From: Candidatus Poribacteria bacterium
GTDB lineage: Bacteria > Poribacteria > WGA-4E > PCPOR2b
Length of the DNA: 64,000 bases
Direction: 5' to 3'
Assembly: GCA_022822785.1 (NCBI GenBank)
Contig: JAJEAL010000030.1
Coordinates: 1 to 64,000, forward strand
The translations under genes were made by a program, and so were the position numbers. The notes beneath the pieces were generated by a model, which saw only the letters and a program-made list of their open reading frames with translations, did no database searches and was not told the DNA's origin. Shown piece by piece: positions 26,907 through 35,021 of the stretch; the stretch's first letter is position 1, and each line of letters opens with the position of its first letter.

Positions 26907-27080
26907 GATTCAGGTGCCGGTAATTGATGAAGATTGCCGGAGAATAGGGAAGCGCGGTGAAAATCCGCCACGGCCCCGCCACTGTAAACGACGCAAAACC
27001 GTGTCCAGAATGCCACTGTCCCAAATTGGGATGGGAAGGTGGGCGACGCGTTGTCGTAAGTCAGGAGACCTACCTGAATC
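26907..27080 (+). promoter_or_regulatory. Cobalamin (adenosylcobalamin) riboswitch aptamer
   Basis: The conserved core is easy to follow: GGTGCC at the 5' side, GGGAA followed by GGTGAAAATCC, CCCCGCCACTGTAA, GGGAAGGTGGGCGA-type segment, and the B12 box AAGTCAGGAGACCTACCT. The closing helix P1 is a perfect 9-bp pairing of GATTCAGGT (26907-26915) with ACCTGAATC (27072-27080). A terminator follows at 27184. A second copy of AGCTTTC at 27095-27101 could compete with the terminator 5' arm and act as antiterminator. High cobalamin would be expected to stop transcription of the downstream propeller operon. Confidence 0.95.
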
Positions 27081-27183
27081 TGATTTCATATGGTAGCTTT
27101 CGCGGGAAGGCTGTGAAACGGGGTTCTTTGCCAACGCATTGTGAACATACCTGCATATTATTAAGTGTGAATGGCGGACCGTA

Positions 27184-27223
27184 CCCCAGCTTTCGGCGTG
27201 AAAGCTGGGGTTTTTTATTTTTT
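27184..27223 (+). terminator. Riboswitch-controlled intrinsic terminator
   Basis: CCCCAGCTTTC (27184-27194) pairs perfectly with GAAAGCTGGGG (27200-27210) through a 5-nt loop, followed by a T-rich tract at 27211-27223. It lies between the cobalamin aptamer and the first gene, the expected place for transcription attenuation. Confidence 0.93.
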
Positions 27224-27279
27224 GGTTGTAAAACCTACAGCTGACACCGCTATATCATTGATGAAAGGAAAGTTCAGTT

Positions 27280-28560
27280 ATGTATATACGCAGGTTCACA
27301 TTCACATTTGTACTCACAATCTTAATGTTTGCCGTCCTAAGCGTTCATGCTCAAGAAGACGTGCAAAATCTAGCTATCGTCGCTAACACCTTACGGAAAC
27401 CAGAAGCTGACATCTCCCCAACGCTCTCATTTATCGATCTGGATGAGCCCGATGTGAAAAAGGCTGTCGAGAATGAGATTCTTCCTCTTGGGCTTGTTAT
27501 ACCAAGCGATCTAGAGGTACAGGGAAATCTCCTCTACGCGCTTAACCAAGAACCGGACCCATTTTTTGATCCGCGCGGTGGGGCTATCGAAATTATTAAT
27601 CTGTTGACCCGCTCACATGTCGGCAGCATCCCCATCGATGCCGATACCACGCCAAAACAGATTGCCCTTATCCCTCCCTCCAAAGCATACGTTACAGGCT
27701 TATACAGCAACGTAATCCATGTGGTAGACCTGAACCAGAAAAGCGTTGTCAAGCGTATCCCCTGCGGTCCCATGCCCGATGGGATAACTATTCTTAACGG
27801 GAAGGCTTACATCGCCAATTCAGCGTATGTTAAGGAACCAGGTACCTGGAATGTCAGCTATGATGATACGAGCAGTGTCACAATAATTGATATAGAGACC
27901 GACACAGTCCTAAAAACCATCCCAATGCCGCTAAACACAAATGGTATTGGAAGCGATGGTGAATCTAAAGTCATTGCTGTGTCGGCAGGTATAGGTGCGT
28001 GGAATCCTCAAGGACCTGTCTCAGGAACGGTGGTGTTTATCGACGCAGTTACCGACGAAATCGAAAAAACAATCGAACTCGACGGTAGAGCAGGGGCCCC
28101 CGATATTGACAGCATGAAACGTCTCTTTATCAGCTCAGGTGGATTGCTCGTGTACGATCTGTTCACCGAACAGTGGACACACGATGCCGACAACCCACTT
28201 ACCGACTTGGGTGGTGTGGGGGCAATCGATCAGAACGATAACCTCTATATCACCCGTCCGGATTGGACAGGCGGTAGGATGGACGAGTTATATGTCGTTT
28301 CCCCCGATGGAGTACTGCTCAATACCTACCGCATTGGCCCGGGGGGCTCTGTCGTTACTGTTGCACAGGTCCAGGCGATCGGGGTGGCCGCTGCCAATGT
28401 GAACCACGATGGGATAGTCAATATCCTCGATCTTGTTATCGTTTCGAGCAACTTCGGACAGACAGGTAGAAATCTCCAAGGCGATGTTAATCGGGATGGA
28501 ATTATCGACGTCTTCGATCTTGTCCGTATTGCAAGGTATCTGGGCCAAAGTGTCCAATGA
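27280..28560 (+). CDS. Secreted YncE-like beta-propeller with C-terminal dockerin, B12-riboswitch controlled
   Basis: A signal peptide (about 1-24) precedes a seven-blade-type YncE/surface-layer propeller (about 30-365), with repeats such as I-H-V-V-D-L-N-Q-K and V-T-I-I-D-I-E-T-D-T-V. The C-terminal about 50 residues are a type I dockerin: two calcium loops, N-H-D-G-I-V-N-I-L-D-L and N-R-D-G-I-I-D-V-F-D-L. A ribosome site (AAAGGAAA) precedes the ATG. It is the first gene after the cobalamin riboswitch and terminator. BtuG of Bacteroides, a surface propeller of the same general fold, binds B12 very tightly, so a B12-capturing role is a reasonable inference. The dockerin may tether it to a cohesin partner or a surface assembly. 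Confidence 0.88.
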   Translation: MYIRRFTFTFVLTILMFAVLSVHAQEDVQNLAIVANTLRKPEADISPTLSFIDLDEPDVKKAVENEILPLGLVIPSDLEVQGNLLYALNQEPDPFFDPRGGAIEIINLLTRSHVGSIPIDADTTPKQIALIPPSKAYVTGLYSNVIHVVDLNQKSVVKRIPCGPMPDGITILNGKAYIANSAYVKEPGTWNVSYDDTSSVTIIDIETDTVLKTIPMPLNTNGIGSDGESKVIAVSAGIGAWNPQGPVSGTVVFIDAVTDEIEKTIELDGRAGAPDIDSMKRLFISSGGLLVYDLFTEQWTHDADNPLTDLGGVGAIDQNDNLYITRPDWTGGRMDELYVVSPDGVLLNTYRIGPGGSVVTVAQVQAIGVAAANVNHDGIVNILDLVIVSSNFGQTGRNLQGDVNRDGIIDVFDLVRIARYLGQSVQ

Positions 28561-28719
28561 TGAAGATGCACAAAAACATATAGGGAATGCAGATATCGGT
28601 TCTGTTTCTTCTCACAGCGGGAACATTACAAAACCGTGCCTTCCCTATAATAATTCACACTCTGAACCATTTAACCTTTAAATCCCAGTCGGTTACCCTT
28701 CAAACAATCCGTTAAAACC

Positions 28720-30726
28720 TTGAATCCTAATATCTTTTACGTTGTGCGTCTGCTATTCTTACTCTTTTGGCTTTTTTATCTCGCTTGCACGCCGACAAGT
28801 GTTGAACAAGCCCCGATTTCATGGGCTGTCACCTTTTTTTCGCTCGGTGCAAGAATTGAATTTGACGCTGCAACTCGAGAAAATGTCCAAAACATTACCG
28901 CGCTTGATTCGGAAGATAGGGTGATAACGCAACTCAATCTTGGAGGGTATTCGCGTCGCACCGAATCGCTGTACTTTCGGTGGGAAAAGGGGCGTACTTA
29001 CCGGTTTGCAGTGACCTATCAGAACGGTGAATCCACCACTCAAACGGTGCAGGCACCCCAAACGGATTCGCGAGGAGCTGTTGAAATTGCCATCCCTTAC
29101 GGCACAATTGAGGCGAAGGAAGCCGCTGATGGAAATGTTGGTGATGACTTAGTTCTACCGGCAGCGCCTACCCAAAAGGCATCGGTGGTCTTACAGGGCA
29201 TCGAAATGACGGCGACCATGCTGATCCGAAACGGGTGGGAGGCGCCCGTCAGCTTTCACATTGTGCTTGAAGTTCCTGCATCGTTTCAAGTATCGCTGCA
29301 CGATTCAGCATGGGAGAGTGCGATTGACCAAGTGGCTTTGAGTCCCAATCCAATCGGAGAGAATATTCTGTCTTACCGCTCATCAGGGAAATTCACCGTT
29401 GAATCAGAGGCTTGGTACAGCCAACTAACCTTGAAAATTCCAGATGAACCGCTCCCCGCTAATACACAAATCCGTGGTCGCGTTCTCTTTGAAAGTGCCT
29501 CGGGAGATCGGTGGGAACGAAGTGTGACGAAGCCGCTGCGTTCCGCTTCCCTCAATGAAATCGCATCGCAACTCCGGATCGAGGATATTACCATGCCGAC
29601 AGACGCAAGTGGTCTATCTGATCCGCGTCAACGGCCGGACGCTATTTCCTATCCACGTCCCCTCCTAGGCGGACTCGGTAGATGGCTCGGCGCACAAGCG
29701 AGTCCTATTGACGAGTTCCAACCCGTCACATATCAAACTGTGCAGATCCACAATCGTGGGCGCGAAACGATTCACGCAATTGTGGCATCGATGAATCGTG
29801 ATACAAAGGATGGGGAACCAATTCCTTTCCTAGCTCCCCCGGACGCTGTCAACGCTGGAACAAATCGCAGCCTCGCCTTTGTTAGTTTGATAGGAGAAAG
29901 CATTACCTCTGTTCCCCTACCAATCTATTTCAATCCACTCTCCAAATCACATCGAGATCTCACCGGAGCAGGGGATTATGAACGTGCAATCGAAGTGAAA
30001 ATTTGGGGCAGCGACGCCACGGTCTTGCACACCACACGACCCTTGCTGATCGTGACACCGAATTTTCATGCGCTCCTTGTTACAGGATTTGTAATCGTCA
30101 CAACCGGTTTAGGGGTTGGACTACTGCTCTGTTTTAACCAACAGCTGTTCAGCTACTTTTCAACGAAGCAGTTAATTCTTATCTCCCTGTTTGGCACAAC
30201 GATATTCATCGCTGTCAACGTACCATCAACGTTATTAGCCAATCTAATCTCTGCCCTGCTTGGTCCTCTCTCATCCCTCGTCACGGGGCTTATCAACGAG
30301 ATGTTGTACTACGCCTTGTTGACATCGCTGCTAATGCTCATCCCCAAATTCGGGGTGATTACCCTCGTTTCCGCAGTTCGACTCCTGTTGGGAGGTGTCA
30401 CCTTGGGAATGCTGACGCCCACTGTCCTGCTTCATGTTGTCACCGCTGTGCTGCTACTCGAAGCCGGTTTCCAGATAGCGCGGAAAATGGCTTTGGATTC
30501 CGGTGCAATTGGGGGCGCGAATCTGTTGCCTTTAGCGTTTATCTTTGGTTTATGTGACGCACTCATTGTCTACGTTGAATTCCAACTGAGTATGACACTC
30601 TACCGCCTCTTCTACGCAGATTGGTATATCCTAACGCGAATCTTAATCGACGGCTTCACCTACACATTTATCGGCGTTCTTCTGGGGAAACGACTGGGTG
30701 CTGGGTTGTGGCGGGTTGCGGAATGA
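28720..30726 (+). CDS. Extracytoplasmic domain fused to an ECF S-component-like membrane domain
   Basis: The first 20 residues are a signal anchor ending in L-F-Y-L-A-C, an imperfect lipobox. Residues about 25-435 are extracytoplasmic and beta-rich. From about 445 there are 6-7 TM helices. The last six, with A-L-L-G-P-L-S-S, R-L-L-L-G-G-V-T-L-G and the final D-G-F-T-Y-T-F-I-G-V-L-L-G, look like an energy-coupling-factor transporter S component (ThiW/YkoE/CbrT-like). This family call is by pattern only. The start is TTG at 28720 or GTG at 28744, neither with a good ribosome site. It is second in the cobalamin-riboswitch operon; no ECF T or A subunit is nearby, as is usual for S components that share a common energising module. 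Confidence 0.7.
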   Translation: MNPNIFYVVRLLFLLFWLFYLACTPTSVEQAPISWAVTFFSLGARIEFDAATRENVQNITALDSEDRVITQLNLGGYSRRTESLYFRWEKGRTYRFAVTYQNGESTTQTVQAPQTDSRGAVEIAIPYGTIEAKEAADGNVGDDLVLPAAPTQKASVVLQGIEMTATMLIRNGWEAPVSFHIVLEVPASFQVSLHDSAWESAIDQVALSPNPIGENILSYRSSGKFTVESEAWYSQLTLKIPDEPLPANTQIRGRVLFESASGDRWERSVTKPLRSASLNEIASQLRIEDITMPTDASGLSDPRQRPDAISYPRPLLGGLGRWLGAQASPIDEFQPVTYQTVQIHNRGRETIHAIVASMNRDTKDGEPIPFLAPPDAVNAGTNRSLAFVSLIGESITSVPLPIYFNPLSKSHRDLTGAGDYERAIEVKIWGSDATVLHTTRPLLIVTPNFHALLVTGFVIVTTGLGVGLLLCFNQQLFSYFSTKQLILISLFGTTIFIAVNVPSTLLANLISALLGPLSSLVTGLINEMLYYALLTSLLMLIPKFGVITLVSAVRLLLGGVTLGMLTPTVLLHVVTAVLLLEAGFQIARKMALDSGAIGGANLLPLAFIFGLCDALIVYVEFQLSMTLYRLFYADWYILTRILIDGFTYTFIGVLLGKRLGAGLWRVAE

Positions 30727-30783
30727 TAATACAATTTTCTTAACCGATTCAATTTAACTTCCTGATTGGGGGAGAAACAACCT

Positions 30784-30879
30784 GTGGCAAAGGCTTTTTT
30801 CACTTACTTGGTAACATGGTTGATATTTCTATTTTTTCTTGCGAAGTTTGTTTTATTTGTGCAGTCTGCAAACTTCTAA
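30784..30879 (+). CDS. Possible 31-residue single-span membrane peptide
   Basis: A GTG-started frame of 31 codons with GGGGGAG about 9 nt upstream. The product has basic residues at the start, one continuous hydrophobic helix (about residues 8-26) and a short polar end. It sits in the gap between the S-component-like gene and the following propeller gene in the B12 operon. Small membrane peptides accompany several cobalt and ECF transporters (CbiN, CbtB), but this one has no histidine and no clear similarity to those. It could also be chance; kept at low confidence. Confidence 0.35.
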   Translation: MAKAFFTYLVTWLIFLFFLAKFVLFVQSANF

Positions 30880-30901
30880 TACACGCCAATGGAGGTATAT
30901 T

Positions 30902-32632
30902 ATGAACATGCAAAAGTCGCGATTGGGTATATTTCTTGGTCTACTGATTTATCTTTTCGTCCCAACGGGTGCTGTGGCGCAGTCCCTTAACGGTAACGTT
31001 ATTTTTATCCGTGACGGTATCGTGGTTGAACTGGAAGAACGTCTTAAAAGTACCAATCAACCGGATCCGTTGAATCCTGAGCCAAGTTTGGTTATACACG
31101 AAGCCTCCCAACTTGGGGAAGAAATCTTTCCCTCCTGGATCGATGACCAACGAGCACTTGCAACTTACGATTGGAAACCCCAAACGGACTATCACATCAC
31201 GCTCCGATGGACTGACGGCAGTCTATTCGAGATTCACACTACGGCACCGCTCAAGCCCCTCCCGTATCGCATCCGTACTGTCGAATTAGAGGAGCCGCTG
31301 TCGCTGCTAGCGAACCTACAACGTCCGGCGACACCGACAACCGTTGCTTTTTCCTCCAATGGTGAGCAACTCGCGGTTGGAACAAACGCTGGACATGTGG
31401 CAATTATCAACCCGCTCACGGGGGATCGCATCTGGAAAACACGCATCTCCGAAGGTTACGCCAAACACGCAGCCTTCAGTCCAGATGGCAAGCGTTTCTA
31501 CATCGGTGAGCAATCCCCTGATGGCTTCATCTATGCCTATGATCTCTCAACGACACAGCCCACGCTGTTATGGAAATATCGCATGGCAGATGATATCGAC
31601 ACCTCTGTCCCGCAGAATCCGGACGATGTGTACGCATGGGTGCAATACCCGGGACCCTATCGAATCTCGGCAACGGAGGAGGGTGACCTGCTTGTGGCGG
31701 GAAATCACTCTTGGACGAAGGACGGTGTGGCTTTGAAAAAGGCTCAACTCTACCGCTTCGATGGGGAGACGGGAGCGGTCAAATGGAAGTGGCCCCCCGA
31801 TCAGACGCTTCCAATGACCATCAGTTGGTTCGATTATAGCCGTGATATAAAAACAGTCGCAACCCTCGGTTACATCAGGGGAGATGGGGACACCGGAGGT
31901 TTCAGATCCGGCACGTTGTACGTCATCAACGGTGAGACAGGTGAAATGGCGTGGGAGTATACCTTCGATCCACTTAAACCATACTTTGAGGAGGTGACGT
32001 TCTGGCGTGGCGTGAGCGTCTCACCTGATGGTGGATTCATCAATGTCACAGCCGATGACGGACGGGCATTCACTTTTAATGCGGCATTGATGCCAGAAGG
32101 AACTAAGCCGCTATGGGAAGCTAACCTCACGACACCGCTTGAAGTCAGCGGCATCCCAATCATCGCCACCAACGGAACAATCGCCGCTACCAACGACTTC
32201 GCGCTCTTTGTGACGGGCGACACTTTTATTCCGTACCATTTGCAGAAAGGCGCGCAGCGTCCTCCTTCAGCCCACCCGAACGGGATGACCCTGTTCGCTC
32301 ACGCTTGGTCAGGAGAAAAGGTGTGGCAGTGGACGTTGGAGAACATGCCTCAAGATCTCGGAGTTGATGGAACCGGACGATATGCCGTTATCAGCGTGTC
32401 CAAGCGGGGACAAAACGTTGAGGACCAACTTCACGGCGTTTCTGTCTTTGACCTCACCGCTGAGGGAGGTGGTCTCTCCAAATATCTCTATACCTATCGC
32501 ACGGAGGGGCAGCTCCCCTACGATACCATCGACATCAGCGCGGACGGACGGTTCATCGCCCTCATCGAAACGCCGATTGCGATGCCGGATGAAACGCTCC
32601 GAGGCGGGAATCGGGTGCATATTATTCGATAG
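30902..32632 (+). CDS. Secreted PQQ/WD40-type beta-propeller, last gene of the B12 operon
   Basis: A signal peptide (about 1-26) is followed by an N-terminal beta domain (about 27-110) and then a propeller with W-K-T-R-I, F-S-P-D-G-K-R and Y-A-Y-D-L-S-type strands typical of PQQ/WD40-like blades. The start at 30902 has GGAGG 7 nt upstream; a longer TTG frame exists but is unsupported. Its N-terminal domain ends in a W-x-x-x-x-x-Y-H-I-T-L-R-W-x-D-G-S ... T-A-P strand pair that resembles W-x-x-G-R-T-Y-R-F-A-V-T-Y-x-N-G-E ... Q-A-P in the preceding gene, so the two may share a domain. Probably cotranscribed with the B12 operon, 175 nt after the S-component-like gene. Confidence 0.85.
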   Translation: MNMQKSRLGIFLGLLIYLFVPTGAVAQSLNGNVIFIRDGIVVELEERLKSTNQPDPLNPEPSLVIHEASQLGEEIFPSWIDDQRALATYDWKPQTDYHITLRWTDGSLFEIHTTAPLKPLPYRIRTVELEEPLSLLANLQRPATPTTVAFSSNGEQLAVGTNAGHVAIINPLTGDRIWKTRISEGYAKHAAFSPDGKRFYIGEQSPDGFIYAYDLSTTQPTLLWKYRMADDIDTSVPQNPDDVYAWVQYPGPYRISATEEGDLLVAGNHSWTKDGVALKKAQLYRFDGETGAVKWKWPPDQTLPMTISWFDYSRDIKTVATLGYIRGDGDTGGFRSGTLYVINGETGEMAWEYTFDPLKPYFEEVTFWRGVSVSPDGGFINVTADDGRAFTFNAALMPEGTKPLWEANLTTPLEVSGIPIIATNGTIAATNDFALFVTGDTFIPYHLQKGAQRPPSAHPNGMTLFAHAWSGEKVWQWTLENMPQDLGVDGTGRYAVISVSKRGQNVEDQLHGVSVFDLTAEGGGLSKYLYTYRTEGQLPYDTIDISADGRFIALIETPIAMPDETLRGGNRVHIIR

Positions 32633-32666
32633 GTCACTGCCCCCTCACATCATCCTCAATGTTGTT

Positions 32667-32789
32667 TTACCGGATACGCTTGACTTTCCCCCATAAGGTT
32701 GCCAATTTTCCCTCTGATGCAACACAAGCGTATTGGGTCACCGCAATCACAGCGATAAGGGTAAAGATGGTGTGCCTAATGGTTTTCAT
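32667..32789 (-). CDS. 40-residue remnant of a TolB-like array member (signal peptide plus tail)
   Basis: The frame encodes a signal peptide (M-K-T-I-R-H-T-I-F-T-L-I-A-V-I-A-V) joined directly to the array-specific C-terminal tail K-L-A-T-L-W-G-K-V-K-R. The propeller is entirely missing. AAAGGAG lies 7 nt before the ATG, so it could still be translated. It is the 3'-most unit of the array and most likely arose by an in-frame deletion that removed all blades. If expressed it would deliver only the tail peptide to the envelope. Confidence 0.6.
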   Translation of the reverse strand: MKTIRHTIFTLIAVIAVTQYACVASEGKLATLWGKVKRIR

Positions 32790-32824
32790 CGTTTCTCTCC
32801 TTTGTGCTAAGCGCCTTCCACATT

Positions 32825-33892
32825 TTATTTCGCTCTGTAGGTACTGCTGCATTTAATTCCGCCCCATAAGGTTGCCAATTTTCCCTTTGATGCAACGCTT
32901 AAGGTGGGGGCAGGTCCCCATGCAGGGCCAGTGTCCCATGCCTTGTGATTGGTCAAGTTAATAGGATTCGCTCCGTCAGCGTCCATCACAAAAATTTCCC
33001 AATTGTCATTAGGTTCCTTTTCCTAATCCCCATCACGATTAGAGGTAAATGCAATCCGTCTCCCGTCCGGCGACCAATCGGGGTGACGGTCATCAGCCAA
33101 GTGATTGGTAAGATTGATGGGGTTAGTTCCATCAGCATTCATCACATAGACTTCCCGGTTCCCATCACGGTTAGAGTAAAAGACAATCTGTTGACCGTCC
33201 GGAGAATAATCCGGGTTCCGGTCAACAGCCGGGTGATTGGTCAGGTTAATGGGATTGGCTCCGTCGGTGTTCATTACATAGATGTCCATATTCATCAAGT
33301 GGTGCTCAAATTCCCAGTCTTTGTTTCGATCAGAATGAAATACAATCTGCGTTCCGTCCGGAGACCAATCCGGAGAAAGGTCTCTAGCGTTATCGTTGGT
33401 CAGGTTACGTGGGTTCCCTCCATCTGCATCCATCACCCAGATGTCCCCGTGGTGGCCACCGTCCCTGTTGCGTCCGACTGAACTAAAAACAATCTGTTTT
33501 CCATCCGGAGACCATGAGGAAGCACGATCCTTTCTTCCTGGTGATTGAGTCAGGTTAATAGGATTGGCGTCATCGGGGTTCATCACGTAGATTTCCCAAT
33601 CATGTTGATCCCTATCAGATATAAAAGTAATTTTCTGACCATTAGGGGACCATGCAGGCACCCCGTCATATTGAGGGTGTTTGGTTAGTCGCCGAACCCG
33701 TTTCCCGTCGGAGTTCATCAGGTAAATCTCACTGTTCCTCCCGTCGCTGCGGTTGGAATAAAAGGCAATCCTTGTCTCATCAGCTTGTGATAGGCTTGCC
33801 GATGCCAAGAAGAAATTCACAGCAAGTGCCAAAAGTCCCCCGCAAAGATAGCAAGTTTGTATCCGTAGTTTCAGCAATGAGACTTTCATCAT
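32825..33892 (-). pseudogene. TolB-like propeller gene interrupted by an in-frame amber codon
   Basis: From the ATG at 33892 the frame runs 289 codons and meets TAG at 33023-33025. Beyond it the same frame stays open for 65 more codons to a TAA at 32825-32827 and encodes the missing last blade and the tail (K-L-A-T-L-W-G-G-I-K). The full length of about 355 codons equals that of the intact neighbours. In the paralogue at 39488 the aligned residue is Trp (TGG, in D-G-N-W-K-K-K-P-N-D-N-W-E), so one base change explains the stop. The N-terminal part has a signal peptide and five or more PD40 blades (S-W-S-P-D-G-K-Q-I type). It may be a recent null or produce a tail-less protein. Confidence 0.85.
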
Positions 33893-33924
33893 TTTTCTCC
33901 TTTATGCTAAGTTCCTTACAGATT

Positions 33925-34983
33925 CTACCTTCCACTGTAGGCGTTGCTGCGCTTGACGTTCCCCCATAAGGTCGCCAATTTTCCGTTTGGGGCAACACTT
34001 AAACTAGCGGCAGGGCCCCACGAAGGTTCAATGTCCCAGGCACGGTTTTGGGTGAGATTGATGGGGTTAGTCCCATCAGCGTTCATCACATAGATTTCAT
34101 AATTATAGTCTCTGCCTAGAATAAGATCACGATCAGAGTCAAAAGCAATCCGCGTCCCATCCGGCGCCCAAGAAGCGTGATTGTCTTCAGCCGGATGGTT
34201 GGTCAGGTTAATGGGATTAGTCCCGTCAGCATTCATTACATAGATCTCTAAGTTTCTGTCACGGTCAGAAGTGAAGGCAATTTTATTCCCGTCCGGTGAC
34301 CAATCCGGTCTGCCATCTCTCGCTGGGTGATTGCTGAGGTTTGTGAGGTTGGCACCCTCTGCATTCATCACGTAGATTTCCCAGTTCCCATCACGGAGAG
34401 AGGAGAATGTAATACGATTCCCGTCAGGAGACCAGGCGGGGGCCTGATCTAGGGCGTCGTGGTTGGTCAGATTGATGGGATTAGCACCATCTGCCTCCAT
34501 TACAAAAATGTCCGAGTTGAGGAGAATATTATCATTGAAGAGTTCCCCTGATGAAAAGGCAATCTGTTTGCCATTAGGGGACCAAGAAGAAACTCCATCT
34601 GGTCTTTCTGGCGATTGAGTCAGATTGATAGGATTTGAGCCATCGGCGTTCATCAAATAGATTTCACCAAGGAATATTTCACGTTCAGGAATTAGTTCCA
34701 GATCCCGATATGACACAAAGGTAATTTTCTGCCCATCAGGAGACCAAGCAGGTTCGCCATCGTATTTGGGCTCATCGGTGAGTTGACGGATTTGTTTCCC
34801 ATCAGGGTTCATCAAGTAAACTGCGGCCCAATCCACGTCACGATTGGATGTAAAGGCAATCGTTGTGTCGGCAAGTTGTGCTAAACTGGGTTGATGCCAA
34901 AAAAAACTCACGGTGAGCACCAAAAACCCACCGTGAAGACAGCAGGCTTGTATCTTGCGTTGGAGCGATGCGAGTTTCATCAT
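33925..34983 (-). CDS. Secreted TolB-like (PD40) beta-propeller, array member, 352 aa
   Basis: A signal peptide (about 1-35) is followed by six PD40/TolB-like blades of about 45 residues, each with x-W-S-P-D-G-x-x-I-A-F and E-I-Y-V-M-N-A-D-G-T-N-P-I. The tail K-L-A-T-L-W-G-N-V-K-R and an Arg-terminated end follow. TolB-like propellers bind peptides or proteins in the periplasm; no Pal or Tol genes are near, so a Tol-system role is unlikely. Starts at an ATG with AGGAGG-type site. Intact and full length; 32 bp separate it from the amber-interrupted copy. Confidence 0.9.
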   Translation of the reverse strand: MMKLASLQRKIQACCLHGGFLVLTVSFFWHQPSLAQLADTTIAFTSNRDVDWAAVYLMNPDGKQIRQLTDEPKYDGEPAWSPDGQKITFVSYRDLELIPEREIFLGEIYLMNADGSNPINLTQSPERPDGVSSWSPNGKQIAFSSGELFNDNILLNSDIFVMEADGANPINLTNHDALDQAPAWSPDGNRITFSSLRDGNWEIYVMNAEGANLTNLSNHPARDGRPDWSPDGNKIAFTSDRDRNLEIYVMNADGTNPINLTNHPAEDNHASWAPDGTRIAFDSDRDLILGRDYNYEIYVMNADGTNPINLTQNRAWDIEPSWGPAASLSVAPNGKLATLWGNVKRSNAYSGR

Positions 34984-35021
34984 TTTCCTCCTTTATCTAT
35001 CTGCCAAGTTTCTCACAGATT

